Assembly: GCF_030812835.1 (NCBI RefSeq) | Contig: NZ_JAUSTM010000002.1 | Span: forward strand, 1-64,000 | Origin: Streptococcus moroccensis | GTDB taxonomy: Bacteria; Bacillota; Bacilli; Lactobacillales; Streptococcaceae | DNA length: 64,000 nt | Direction of reading: 5' to 3' | Part shown: positions 28,561-35,893 of the stretch, piece after piece | Position numbering within the stretch: the stretch's first letter is position 1 | Layout: the number at the start of each line of letters is the position of its first letter | Notes under the pieces: generated by a model | The model's database searches: none | Told to the model about the DNA's origin: nothing | Seen by the model: the letters and a program-made list of their open reading frames with translations, nothing else | Position numbers and translations under genes: made by a program

Positions 28561-30069
28561 ATGCTAAAAAGAAAAAATGACAAACGAAGAGTAAGTTGTC
28601 AGAAACGAAAAAAACTGCCAACACTTGTCAGTAAGGTTGCCCTTATGACCAGTGTTGGAATAGCGAGTGGAGTCAGTGGGACAGTGCCCGTTCTAGCAGA
28701 CAGCTCAGTAACTGAAGTGACTTATCGCTATGATACAGAAACAGGTTTCACGGCGACAGAATACACTCAAGTGGTTACGAGTCTTCCTGAAACTGTTCAA
28801 ATTTTCTCAAATGAAAACACCACACAATATCGTTCGATTAATAGCAAATTAACTGATTATCGGACTGCTATAAATGGATTTCGATTCAAAGGATACATCA
28901 TTGGAAAGCCTAAGCAAACCCAAAGGACTGCCATATCAAAAGCTACTCTTCACCTACCATTTATTGATTTTTTAAACGAAAAGTCTTTTGAACAGTATGG
29001 AGAAGCTGAGGATGTCAGGTTTGAGATAGGTGATCAAACGGTTAGTGAGACAGAAACAAAAGCTGAGTATCAGGCAAAAGAAGAAAATTACTTAGACAAC
29101 GTTCTTCAAGAAGAAAAACCACTTCAATTACCACAAGATGTCTCTGAAATGACAGAGCCTGAGGTAACTCAAGCAGTCGTTGGTGCCCCAGAGGATAGCA
29201 GTACTTATTCTGATGACCAAAATGTTCCAAGTAACGTAGAGCAACCCAGTGTTACTGAAGCTTTTGTGGTTCCTGAATTAGAGACGAATGAAAGTGATGC
29301 CACCATCTTAGTGGAATCAGATAGCGACGAGGCTCTTATTTCTGAAACATCCGATTCAACCAATGAAAACAACACTGATCTAGTAACAAATGCTTCAGGG
29401 GATGCGATTGAGACCGCACAGTTACAGGTCTCCTTAGGAGACACTGTTCGTCAGACAGCCAGCATACAGGTCGCCCTCAATCAATCGTCGGTGAAAACCA
29501 AAGCGATGACGGAGCTTGCAAATCTGAGACGAGATATGTATCAAAATGTTAATCCGAAATTTAACGGAACAGACCTGAGAAGCTATCTCGCAACACAAGG
29601 GATTACCTCAGCTGAGCAGTATGCCACACTCTTTACATGGAATAATTCTCTGGAACGCCTTGCTATTCAAAGGGCTGTAGAAACAGGAGTACATCGCCAA
29701 ATTGCTCATTTGCGAGCTAATGGAGAAAGTATCTTCACAGCCAGAGACCTGCTAAGTGGCCAGAGTTTCAACAGTGAAATTATCCAGTGGGGGCTTGATA
29801 TTCAGGCTGCTCTGACCAATGCAAATGGTTTTGCATATGGTGAAGTGGATGCGTTAAATAGTGCTAATGGATATGCTAACAGTGCAAATGGCCATCTGCA
29901 TACTTTGCTAGATCCAGCTTACAGGTCCTATGGTTTTGCCAGCATCAGTCACCCAGATTTTCGATATGGACAAGTGACGCTTGGTCTTGCACGGCGAACC
30001 CAGTCGATAGATGAAACAGGAACAAGCCTCGATGGAACTTATGAAATTACTTATGCGACTGGTTCTTAA
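28561..30069 (+). CDS. Secreted CAP/SCP-domain protein
   Basis: A 502-residue secreted protein. The N-terminus is a long signal peptide: a basic region rich in Lys and Arg (residues 1-27), a hydrophobic core (VALMTSVGIASGVSGTVPVL) and likely cleavage after VLA. A conserved-looking N-terminal domain (about 40-160) is followed by an acidic, Ser/Thr/Glu-rich linker (about 170-310). The C-terminal 170 residues resemble the CAP/SEC10 fold: LANLRRDMYQNVNP, FTWNNSLERLAIQRAVETG, ANGHLHTLLDPAYRSYGFAS. There is no LPxTG motif or choline-binding repeat, so the protein is released or held noncovalently. The start at 28561 follows GAAGGAGAAAAA. Function unknown. Confidence 0.8.
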   Translation: MLKRKNDKRRVSCQKRKKLPTLVSKVALMTSVGIASGVSGTVPVLADSSVTEVTYRYDTETGFTATEYTQVVTSLPETVQIFSNENTTQYRSINSKLTDYRTAINGFRFKGYIIGKPKQTQRTAISKATLHLPFIDFLNEKSFEQYGEAEDVRFEIGDQTVSETETKAEYQAKEENYLDNVLQEEKPLQLPQDVSEMTEPEVTQAVVGAPEDSSTYSDDQNVPSNVEQPSVTEAFVVPELETNESDATILVESDSDEALISETSDSTNENNTDLVTNASGDAIETAQLQVSLGDTVRQTASIQVALNQSSVKTKAMTELANLRRDMYQNVNPKFNGTDLRSYLATQGITSAEQYATLFTWNNSLERLAIQRAVETGVHRQIAHLRANGESIFTARDLLSGQSFNSEIIQWGLDIQAALTNANGFAYGEVDALNSANGYANSANGHLHTLLDPAYRSYGFASISHPDFRYGQVTLGLARRTQSIDETGTSLDGTYEITYATGS

Positions 30070-30093
30070 AGACAGTTAACCTTCAAAAAGAAA

Positions 30094-30125
30094 CCCTGCT
30101 GCCAATAAACTGGAGCAGGGTAATT
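30094..30125. terminator. Terminator between convergent genes
   Basis: CCCTGCT (30094-30100) pairs with AGCAGGG (30114-30120). It follows the CAP-domain gene and lies at the end of the TVP38-family gene. Confidence 0.65.
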
Positions 30126-30130
30126 TTGCT

Positions 30131-30730
30131 TTATTTTATAAGGAGGAACCGCTGAAGCCATTCCCCACCATTAATCAATAGATAGCTATAAACAACAATG
30201 GAGACAGGACGGCACAGCAGGATAATCATGAAGAATCTACGATAGGACATACTGGTCAAGCCCGTAATCATGACCACAATATCGGCAGGAGCCATCGGCG
30301 AAATCATACAAAGGATAAAGAAGATTTCAAATCCTCGCTTATTGTCAATTTTTTGCTCGTACTTATAAAAGGTTTCCTCAGACATGAAGAGTAAGCAAAA
30401 TTTTTTGCCATAGGTTCTTGCCATGTGAAAAAGAATTAAAGAACCAACAATGATACCGCCTGAATTAATAAAGAAAGCAAGAATTGGTTTAAAAATTAAG
30501 AATCCTACCACAGTCGTAACGCCACCTGGAATAATGGGAAATACCACCTGAACGACTTGAATTAAGAAAAAAGCAAATGGGGCAATCAGTGGATACCGCA
30601 TTGCCCAGTCTTTCATGGCATTTTGATCGTTGAGGATGCCATTTTTATAAAGAACAATCACGACGATAAAGGAAGCGATTAGGGCTAGAATGCCTAAAAC
30701 TTTAAATGTTTTTTGCCAGAATCTATACAT
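30131..30730 (-). CDS. TVP38/TMEM64 (DedA-like, SNARE-associated) membrane protein
   Basis: A 199-residue membrane protein of the TVP38/TMEM64 family, recognisable from the re-entrant-loop region VVQVVFPIIPGGVTTVVGFLIFKP followed by GGIIVGSLILFHMARTYGKKF and the block ILCMISPMAPADIVVMITGL. Family members are proposed lipid scramblases or flippases; the substrate here is unknown. The start codon lies only 6 nt after a perfect extended -10, with no ribosome site, so the mRNA is probably leaderless. Divergent from ssrA. Confidence 0.85.
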   Translation of the reverse strand: MYRFWQKTFKVLGILALIASFIVVIVLYKNGILNDQNAMKDWAMRYPLIAPFAFFLIQVVQVVFPIIPGGVTTVVGFLIFKPILAFFINSGGIIVGSLILFHMARTYGKKFCLLFMSEETFYKYEQKIDNKRGFEIFFILCMISPMAPADIVVMITGLTSMSYRRFFMIILLCRPVSIVVYSYLLINGGEWLQRFLLIK

Positions 30731-30736
30731 ACTATG

Positions 30737-30742
30737 ATTATA
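30737..30742 (-). promoter_or_regulatory. Extended -10 of the TVP38-family gene, leaderless arrangement
   Basis: On the minus strand TGGTATAAT (TATAAT 30737-30742) is followed by 6 nt and then the ATG at 30730. Confidence 0.7.
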
Positions 30743-30759
30743 CCATGCAAAGTAATTTT

Positions 30760-30788
30760 TTGTGATTTCAAACCTTATTTGGTATAAT
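30760..30788 (+). promoter_or_regulatory. ssrA promoter
   Basis: TTGTGA (30760-30765) and TATAAT (30783-30788), 17-bp spacer, about 15 nt before the mature tmRNA 5' end. Confidence 0.7.
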
Positions 30789-30803
30789 GAAGTATCTCAT
30801 TTT

Positions 30804-31147
30804 GGGGTCGTTACGGATTCGACAGGCATTATGAGGCATGTTCTGCAACTCGTGTGGCGACGTTAACGCTCAGTTAAATATAACTGCAAAAAATACAAAC
30901 ACTTACGCTTTAGCAGCTTAATAACCTGCGGGCGTGACCAAAGGCCGTTTGCTTACGGCAGCCTGAGGTCTTAAAACAGTAAGCTGGTAGCTTGAGCTTG
31001 TCTCGCCTTAAGCTACGAGATCCAGAGACTCGCCAAAGTTGGGCTTGAGCCTTGTGTCGAGCCTTGGTTAAAGTAATACAGGGCCTATGGTTGTAGACGA
31101 ATATGTTGGCAGGTGTTTGGACGTGGGTTCGACTCCCACCGGCTCCA
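30804..31147 (+). ncRNA. ssrA: tmRNA
   Basis: The 344-nt transfer-messenger RNA that rescues stalled ribosomes. The 5' end GGGGTCGTTACGGATTCGAC and the 3' end with the T-arm GGTTCGACTCC and acceptor ending CCACCGGCTCCA are canonical. The resume codon starts the tag reading frame GCA AAA AAT ACA AAC ACT TAC GCT TTA GCA GCT TAA, giving tag AKNTNTYALAA. The last 8 bases double as the left attachment site of the integrated element that follows, so the gene has been rebuilt intact on insertion. Confidence 0.98.
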
Positions 31148-31153
31148 TTTTAA
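31140..31153. repeat. attL: left 14-bp attachment core within the ssrA 3' end
   Basis: CGGCTCCATTTTAA, identical to 36182-36195. The first 8 bases are the 3' end of tmRNA. Confidence 0.85.
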
Positions 31154-31171
31154 AGTTTCATAACTTTTCAT

Positions 31172-31214
31172 AAACTCGCAAATATTGATTAAATCAATGT
31201 TTAGCGGGTTTTTT
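31172..31214 (+). terminator. Element-borne terminator serving ssrA
   Basis: AAACTCGC (31172-31179) and AAATATTGAT (31180-31189) pair with ATCAATGTTT (31193-31202) and GCGGGTTT (31204-31211) across a 3-nt loop, one bulge and two G-U pairs, followed by T6. It lies inside the element, so it replaces the native ssrA terminator now found at 36201-36235. Confidence 0.85.
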
Positions 31215-31271
31215 CTTTTTCTGTTTTTATCTAATTTTGCATAATAGTGATTACCAAATTGATTACCAGTT

Positions 31272-32344
31272 TTAAAAATCGAGATAGTTGGATAGTTTAT
31301 CGGCAATATCATCCACCGCTTTCTGTGTGATGTGAGTGTAGACATTCATGGTGGTCTTCAAATCGGAATGTCCAAGACGATACTGAGCTTGTTTCAAAGT
31401 CATACCAGCATCAAAAATCAAAGAAGCGTGAGTGTGTCTAAATCCATGAATCGTGATTAGTTCAAGGTCGCTATTTTTTATTATCGAAAGTAGCCATTTT
31501 CTCGGAAGTGGCGGTGGCATAATTCCGCCTTGGCTATTTCCAAATATCAATTTTGATTTAGGGCATTGCTTTTTCAAGTCGTTTAAAATAGCCTCTGTTT
31601 TTCCGTCTAAACTGATTAAACGTTCGCTAGACTTATTCTTCGTCGTGCTTATTTCAAGTCCTGTATGGCCACGAGAGACGGCTTTATTGATGTTTAACGT
31701 GCCGTCGTAGAAATCATCCCAAGTTAAGGCTTGTAATTCTCCTATGCGGACACCCGTAAATGCCAGGACACGAAAAAGTGCAATTTTCTTAATATCTTCG
31801 GTTTCCTCTACGAGTTCCATAAATTTCTGCAATTCGTCTTTATTCCAAAATTTCTTCTTGCTGTTTATCTCTCTTTTTATTTTGGGGGCAGATAGGCTCT
31901 CGGCGGGACTAGATTCAACATATTCGAAGCGTATGGCATATCGGTAAATATTTCTTACGAGGCCAAGGAGTTTGCCTCCGTATTTAATTTTCCTAACCCA
32001 TTCGTTGACATGGTTTTGTAATTCAAGTGGTGTGATCGCAGCAATCTGTCTATCCCCGATAGATGGCAATATGTGATTCTTTAAATTCCTCTCTGTCTTG
32101 ATATAGGTGCTTTCAACGACATCTCTCTCATAGTCTTTCAACCATTTATCAGTCAGCTCTCTAAATGTCATTTCACTTTTTGGTTTTTCGATTTCTTCTT
32201 GCAGTAACATAAAGGCGGTTCGAGCTTTTTTTTAGTCTTAAAATTAGCTCGCTTGATATATTTACGCTTACCGTCTACCATACCAATGTAAAATGTAAAC
32301 TTGTAAAAAGTCTGACCTTTCTTTTGATAAGACTTTATTTCCAT
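31272..32344 (-). pseudogene. Tyrosine integrase split by a frameshift
   Basis: The leftward frame starting at 32344 (after AAGGAGGTGGAATCA) encodes the N-terminal AP2-like arm-binding domain (SYQKKGQTFYKFTFYIG, GKRKYIKRANFKTKK) and stops at 32168. The catalytic part continues in another frame (31272-32210): SAM-like core-binding domain, then the recombinase domain with Arg in TGVRIGELQALTW, HGFRHTHASL, LGHSDLKTTM and the nucleophile Tyr in VYTH. The shift occurs at an A8 run (32226-32233 on the plus strand as T8); one extra base restores about 360 residues. Either inactivated, slippage-dependent, or a homopolymer sequencing error. Confidence 0.85.
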
Positions 32345-32394
32345 TGATTCCACCTCCTTTATATGTTAAAATAGGTATAGTAAAAGAGACCTTT

Positions 32395-32467
32395 TACGGT
32401 CTTACTTTTATGAATAGCGCCCCCTCACGTTTTAGTTTGCCGACTGGACGTGGGGGTTTTTGTTTTA
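32395..32467 (+). promoter_or_regulatory. Structured interval with a plus-strand terminator-like hairpin
   Basis: GACC/GGTC forms a small hairpin near 32380-32400. A larger one, CCCCC-TC-ACG (from 32422) with CGTGGGGG (ending about 32457), is followed by TTTTTG on the plus strand only. Both flanking genes run leftward, so the U tract points the wrong way for them and suggests a short plus-strand transcript. Confidence 0.45.
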
Positions 32468-32480
32468 AATAAAAATTAAA

Positions 32481-33029
32481 TTAATTCATAAAAAACATTT
32501 GGACGTTATTAGCTTCAGCTTGTGTCAATTTAGTAGCTATTGTTTTAATCTCTCCTGTGTTAAGGTCACGTAGCAGAATCGATGCTTTACCAGGTTTCTC
32601 CTCAGAGGTTGTTGTTGACACGGAATCCATTTTACCTTTTTTCTTACGATTAGCGCCAGCCATAGCTCCGACCATAGTTCCAACACCAGGAGCAAGAATT
32701 GTACCCAATGCAGCGCCACCCAACACACTCCCGGTTCTCCCTTGCTGGCTAGTTCTCCCTTTTGTCATTGTTTTTTCAATCACCTTAGAACCATCATAGT
32801 TAAAACCGGCAAAGCTGAATAAAGTAGGATTCTCTGAAAATGGTCCAATATAAAAATTTCCATCTATTGTTTTTCGGATAGAAGTAGCACTTGAGAAACT
32901 GTTAGAGGCTGGAAGACTGATTTTAGTCTCTTGATTAGCTTTATTTCTCATATCGTTTGCTTTTACAATTCCATCTTTAGTTTTGTCAGCAGCGGTCTTG
33001 GCTAGTGATTTTAACTTATCAAAATCCAT
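32481..33029 (-). CDS. Phage-associated orphan protein with a glycine-zipper segment
   Basis: A 182-residue protein I cannot assign to a named family. Residues 1-40 are helical and charged; about 45-95 look like a beta-rich domain (SIRKTIDGNFYIGPFSENPT); residues 100-130 are a hydrophobic Gly/Ala-rich stretch (SVLGGAALGTILAPGVGTMV) flanked by basic clusters, as in glycine-zipper membrane segments; the C-terminus has mixed charge. The start follows AGATAGGAGATAAAG. It lies between the integrase and the CI-like repressor and is read in the same direction, the usual place for lysogenic-conversion or superinfection-exclusion genes; that role is inference. Confidence 0.7.
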   Translation of the reverse strand: MDFDKLKSLAKTAADKTKDGIVKANDMRNKANQETKISLPASNSFSSATSIRKTIDGNFYIGPFSENPTLFSFAGFNYDGSKVIEKTMTKGRTSQQGRTGSVLGGAALGTILAPGVGTMVGAMAGANRKKKGKMDSVSTTTSEEKPGKASILLRDLNTGEIKTIATKLTQAEANNVQMFFMN

Positions 33030-33095
33030 CTTTATCTCCTATCTATATTCCAACTATATTCTTAAATTCTTCCTGGATCATTTGTTCGACCTGGA

Positions 33096-33845
33096 TTAAT
33101 TCTCCATCGGCATAAAATGCCCAACGACTAACCCAACGATGCGTGGATCTTCATCATACGGTGCGAATTTGTCACCGTATTTTTTATTTAGCGAGACGAG
33201 ACGTAGGCCGTCTTCTTCACGATAGACTCTCTTAATATAGGTTTGTCCGTCCCATACAACCGCATAGACTGCACCGTCATAGTCAAAACCTGTTTCCTTG
33301 ATTAAGGCGACTTCGCCGTTTAGATAGGTTGGTTCCATTGAATCACCCCATACCCAACTAGCAATGTCGTGATTGATTTCTTCTTCAAAATAAACAGTGT
33401 CGTAGTTGTAGTCCTCGTAGACAGCTTCACCAGTACCAGCCGAGAGACGTTCATAGACGTGGTACTCGACTAATGGTTCAGAAACGGTGGTCTCGTGTTT
33501 TTGTTCCTCTAATTGCTCCGTAGCGTACCCTAGGACGTTCTGTTTGCGTGGTGGGGTTAATTGTACCACCTTGTCATTAATCGCCTGTACAAGATCGTCT
33601 GGGGCTTGTAGGGACTCTTTAAAAGTTGTGTCTATATCTGACTTCTTAACTCGAAATACGTCAGCTAATTTCTGAATGACTCCAAAAGACGGAGCGCTCC
33701 GTAAATTGATGTAGTCAGAAAGTGTACTAGGTTTAATATCCAGCCTCTCAGCTAATTCTTTTTGAGTTATTCCTAACTCTTTTCTAAACTTAGTGATATT
33801 AGCTGAAATAATTTTAATTCTTTCTATATTATCGACTTGTTTCAT
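33096..33845 (-). CDS. CI/LexA-like phage repressor with S24 protease domain
   Basis: A 249-residue prophage repressor. The N-terminal HTH covers residues 12-70 (ITKFRKELGITQKELAERLD, IKPSTLSDYINLRSAPSFGV). The C-terminal S24 domain has the self-cleavage Ala-Gly in RLSAGTGEAV, the catalytic Ser in VWGDSMEPTYLNG and the catalytic Lys in TYIKRVYRE. All residues for RecA-stimulated autoproteolysis are present, so the element should be SOS-responsive. The start follows CGGAGAAAATAAACT. Divergent from the small early genes across an operator region. Confidence 0.92.
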   Translation of the reverse strand: MKQVDNIERIKIISANITKFRKELGITQKELAERLDIKPSTLSDYINLRSAPSFGVIQKLADVFRVKKSDIDTTFKESLQAPDDLVQAINDKVVQLTPPRKQNVLGYATEQLEEQKHETTVSEPLVEYHVYERLSAGTGEAVYEDYNYDTVYFEEEINHDIASWVWGDSMEPTYLNGEVALIKETGFDYDGAVYAVVWDGQTYIKRVYREEDGLRLVSLNKKYGDKFAPYDEDPRIVGLVVGHFMPMEN

Positions 33846-33872
33846 AGTTTATTTTCTCCGTTTTCTAATTTT

Positions 33873-33901
33873 ATTATATATCAAAATTGTAGGATAATCA
33901 A
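33873..33901 (-). promoter_or_regulatory. Leftward (repressor) promoter
   Basis: On the minus strand, TTGATT (33896-33901) and TATAAT (33873-33878) with a 17-bp spacer, 28 nt upstream of the CI-like start codon. Confidence 0.65.
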
Positions 33902-33907
33902 TAAAAA

Positions 33908-33924
33908 ATACGAAAAAATCTTAT
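33908..33924. promoter_or_regulatory. Phage operator-like site, imperfect
   Basis: ATACG-AAAAAAT-CTTAT is a degenerate version of the perfect palindrome 40 bp to the right. It lies just upstream of the leftward -35. Confidence 0.55.
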
Positions 33925-33941
33925 TTTTTTGATACAAACTG

Positions 33942-33970
33942 TTGGCAATACGAAAAAAACGTATTATAAT
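33942..33970 (+). promoter_or_regulatory. Rightward (early) promoter with embedded operator
   Basis: TTGGCA (33942-33947) and TATAAT (33965-33970). The 17-bp spacer is exactly the palindrome ATACG-A7-CGTAT (33948-33964), so a bound repressor would block RNA polymerase. Confidence 0.75.
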
Positions 33971-34002
33971 ATAATCAAGCTCAAGGAAAGGAGGCAAGGC
34001 AG

Positions 34003-34143
34003 ATGATGGAACACATCATAAAAAGCCTAGCAGATAAGGAACTGACACTTCCGATAATCATGCTAGGCTTGGCAAGAGAAGCCCGCTTATGGCACAAACA
34101 AGTGCTTGAGCACAAGGCGGAACTTACTAAAAATAAGAAATAA
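34003..34143 (+). CDS. Small phage protein, 46 residues
   Basis: ATG at 34003 (a second at 34006) follows AAGGAAAGGAGGCAAGGCAG, a strong ribosome site, and is the first gene of the rightward early promoter. It encodes a helical protein (MMEHIIKSLADKELTLPIIM, then a basic tail ending LTKNKK). No known function. A hairpin with two stems (34141-34172) begins at its stop codon. Confidence 0.6.
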   Translation: MMEHIIKSLADKELTLPIIMLGLAREARLWHKQVLEHKAELTKNKK

Positions 34144-34172
34144 GAGAACGGGGAGCAATCCCCAACCTCTTA
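34141..34172 (+). other. Two-tier hairpin after the first early gene
   Basis: TAAGAG (34141-34146) with CTCTTA (34167-34172) encloses a symmetric AAC/AAC internal loop and GGGGA-gcaa-TCCCC. A T-poor tail makes it a weak terminator or an mRNA processing or stability element. Confidence 0.55.
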
Positions 34173-34207
34173 TCTTTAGTGTATCATCATCTGCCGAAGA
34201 AAGCAAT

Positions 34208-34297
34208 ATGAAATGGTTGTTTGGATTGTTGGTGACATCATTTGTCGCTCGTCAGGTTGTTAAGTATAAATCAAAGAAAAAAGCCCAGAAGGGCTAG
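34208..34297 (+). CDS. Small membrane peptide, 29 residues
   Basis: MKWLFGLLVTSFVARQVV followed by a Lys-rich tail (KYKSKKKAQKG). One short hydrophobic helix plus a basic end. The start follows GAAGAAAGCAAT (weak site). The frame is open upstream to 34106, but that part overlaps the preceding gene and hairpin. Confidence 0.45.
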   Translation: MKWLFGLLVTSFVARQVVKYKSKKKAQKG

Positions 34298-34309
34298 GAA
34301 GGGGAATTT

Positions 34310-34429
34310 ATGGAAAAGATAATTGCAATATCTGTTGAAGAACTTTTTAAAAAAGTGATAGAACAAGAGGAGAGAGTCTGTAAGATCGAAGAAGTTCTAG
34401 AAATTAAGAAGGAAGATGTTTCAACATAA
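34310..34429 (+). CDS. Small phage protein, 39 residues
   Basis: ATG at 34310 after GGAAGGGGAATTT. It encodes a highly charged, probably coiled-coil peptide (ISVEELFKKVIEQEERVCKI). Its 3' end overlaps the convergent DUF4145-like gene by 26 bp. Function unknown. Confidence 0.5.
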   Translation: MEKIIAISVEELFKKVIEQEERVCKIEEVLEIKKEDVST

Positions 34430-35039
34430 ATTTGGATTTAAATATCTGAATGATGATTTCTACATAGCTTTTTAAAACACTTAGGGGGATATCTGTTTCT
34501 TTGCTCCAGTGCGTGTAATGGTTACCAATCTCTCGTATAAAGTGAAGAGCGCCTTTTAATAAATCATCGTCTTTGACATAACGATCGATGGCGTTATTAA
34601 AAGTCAATCTAGGATTGGACAGATATTCTGCATCGTCTAACTCAAAATGAAGAGCGTAGTCTTTTATAAGACATTCGATAGCTGAACGATAGCCTGTGCC
34701 TGCGATATTCACGAGACCTAGTTTTTCAGCTTCGACTGCTTCGGAATAGAATTCTACAAACCTTGGCGCATGCTCAATAAAAACAGGGTCGATGTCGACG
34801 ATTGTTTTGTTAGGGTAAACAAGGAGCAAGGTTCTTGTGCTGTCAGTTAGATTATCTTGGACAGAGTAATGGTATTTTTTACATGGATTACAGAAGTGGC
34901 TGTAAACAGTACAATTGTTAATACTGGCGATGTATTCATTTTTGGGATTGTTTCCTATGCCACAATTTGGGCAATATTTAGGGATTTCGATTACTATATC
35001 TCTACTGCCAGTGTAATATTTACAAGTGATAATTTCCAT
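34404..35039 (-). CDS. DUF4145-like protein with N-terminal zinc ribbon
   Basis: A 211-residue protein. CPNCGIGNN and CNPCKKYH (residues about 23-58) form a probable zinc ribbon. The C-terminal half (FVEFYSEAVEAEKLGLVNIA, GTGYRSAIECLIKDYALHFE, IREIGNHYTHW) matches the DUF4145 pattern, a helical module found in phages, restriction systems and other defence contexts; its biochemical role is not established. The ATG at 35039 follows TTGGAGAATGAT. It is the only leftward gene in the rightward early region, so it may be expressed from the lysogen (moron-like). Confidence 0.7.
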   Translation of the reverse strand: MEIITCKYYTGSRDIVIEIPKYCPNCGIGNNPKNEYIASINNCTVYSHFCNPCKKYHYSVQDNLTDSTRTLLLVYPNKTIVDIDPVFIEHAPRFVEFYSEAVEAEKLGLVNIAGTGYRSAIECLIKDYALHFELDDAEYLSNPRLTFNNAIDRYVKDDDLLKGALHFIREIGNHYTHWSKETDIPLSVLKSYVEIIIQIFKSKFMLKHLPS

Positions 35040-35091
35040 ATCATTCTCCAATCATTTTATTTTAATTATACCACATAGAAAGGGGGGAACT

Positions 35092-35382
35092 ATGAAAACC
35101 ATAAAAGTCTGTGGCTTAAATTACACCGTTGTAATTAAGGAGCATTTCAAAGCTTATGATGATGAACGTAACCTGTGGGGATATTGTGACTACGAACAGC
35201 AGATAATTTATATTCGTGAATCACTGTCTGAAGAAAGAAAAAAGCAAGTGCTAATTCATGAATTAACACATGCTATTCTACAAGAAGCTGGTTACAAGGA
35301 GCAAGACGAAGAGTTGGTAACACGATTTTCAATCATACTGCACCAAGTTTTGAGCGAAAATCCAAGTCTTCTTAGTGTTTAG
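35092..35382 (+). CDS. Small HExxH metallopeptidase-like protein (ImmA/IrrE-like)
   Basis: A 96-residue protein with VLIHELTHAILQEAG, an HExxH zinc-protease motif, followed by an acidic helix. In phages and integrative elements such small proteins resemble ImmA, which cleaves the element repressor. Here the repressor has its own S24 domain, so the role is uncertain. The ATG at 35092 follows AGAAAGGGGGGAACT, a perfect ribosome site. Its end overlaps the convergent Lys-rich gene by 11 bp. Confidence 0.7.
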   Translation: MKTIKVCGLNYTVVIKEHFKAYDDERNLWGYCDYEQQIIYIRESLSEERKKQVLIHELTHAILQEAGYKEQDEELVTRFSIILHQVLSENPSLLSV

Positions 35383-35509
35383 CTTCTTTGTGGTTCGCCA
35401 ATGTTTTACCAGCTTTTGATTTAGCAGACGGAGATTTGCTTGTCGCTAATGTTTTACCAGCTTTGCTAACTGGCTTTGATGGTTTACAAGTTGATTTCGA
35501 TTTTGCCAT
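35372..35509 (-). CDS. Lys-rich repeat peptide, 45 residues
   Basis: Starts at 35509 after AGGAGGAGTTTT. Composed of Lys, Ser, Ala and Thr with a repeated SKAGKTLA unit (KPVSKAGKTLATSKSPS, then AKSKAGKTLANHK). Highly basic and probably disordered; it may bind nucleic acid. The frame is open further upstream but lacks a better start. Confidence 0.6.
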   Translation of the reverse strand: MAKSKSTCKPSKPVSKAGKTLATSKSPSAKSKAGKTLANHKEAKH

Positions 35510-35694
35510 AAAACTCCTCCTTTCTAATATATTTGACACACAGGAGGAAATCACTTGATTTGGTAGTTAAAGTTGGATTTATTTACCTGTATGTCATAGG
35601 TATATTGTATCTTAATTATATTCACTTGTCAATATATAGTTGTGGATAACTTTTAGGACACAACATATTGTGTTTTTGGAAAGATGGTGGAAAA

Positions 35695-35880
35695 ATGTGG
35701 GAAAAAATTAATAAATTAATAACAGAAAACAATACAACCATGTATGCTGTCAGTAAGAAAGCTGGTATTGGTCAAAACGTCTTGATTTCTTTAAAAGCGG
35801 GCCGGACCAAGAGGTTATATTTTGATACCGTCTGCAAACTAGCCGATGCCCTCGGTGTCAGTACGGAAGATTTTAGATAG
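35695..35880 (+). CDS. Cro-like HTH protein
   Basis: A 61-residue XRE-family DNA-binding protein (MYAVSKKAGIGQNVLISLKA, FDTVCKLADALGVSTEDFR). It starts at 35695 after AAAGATGGTGGAAAA. This is the classical small Cro/C1-type fold without any effector domain. It overlaps no neighbour; the next HTH gene begins 13 bp after its stop. Confidence 0.75.
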   Translation: MWEKINKLITENNTTMYAVSKKAGIGQNVLISLKAGRTKRLYFDTVCKLADALGVSTEDFR

Positions 35881-35893
35881 AAAGGGGGTGGGG

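Noticed and set aside
31085..31345. Leftward open frame of 86 codons at the ssrA 3' end
   Set aside because: It is antisense to tmRNA, the attachment core and the terminator; its C-terminal half is simply the complement of the tRNA-like domain.
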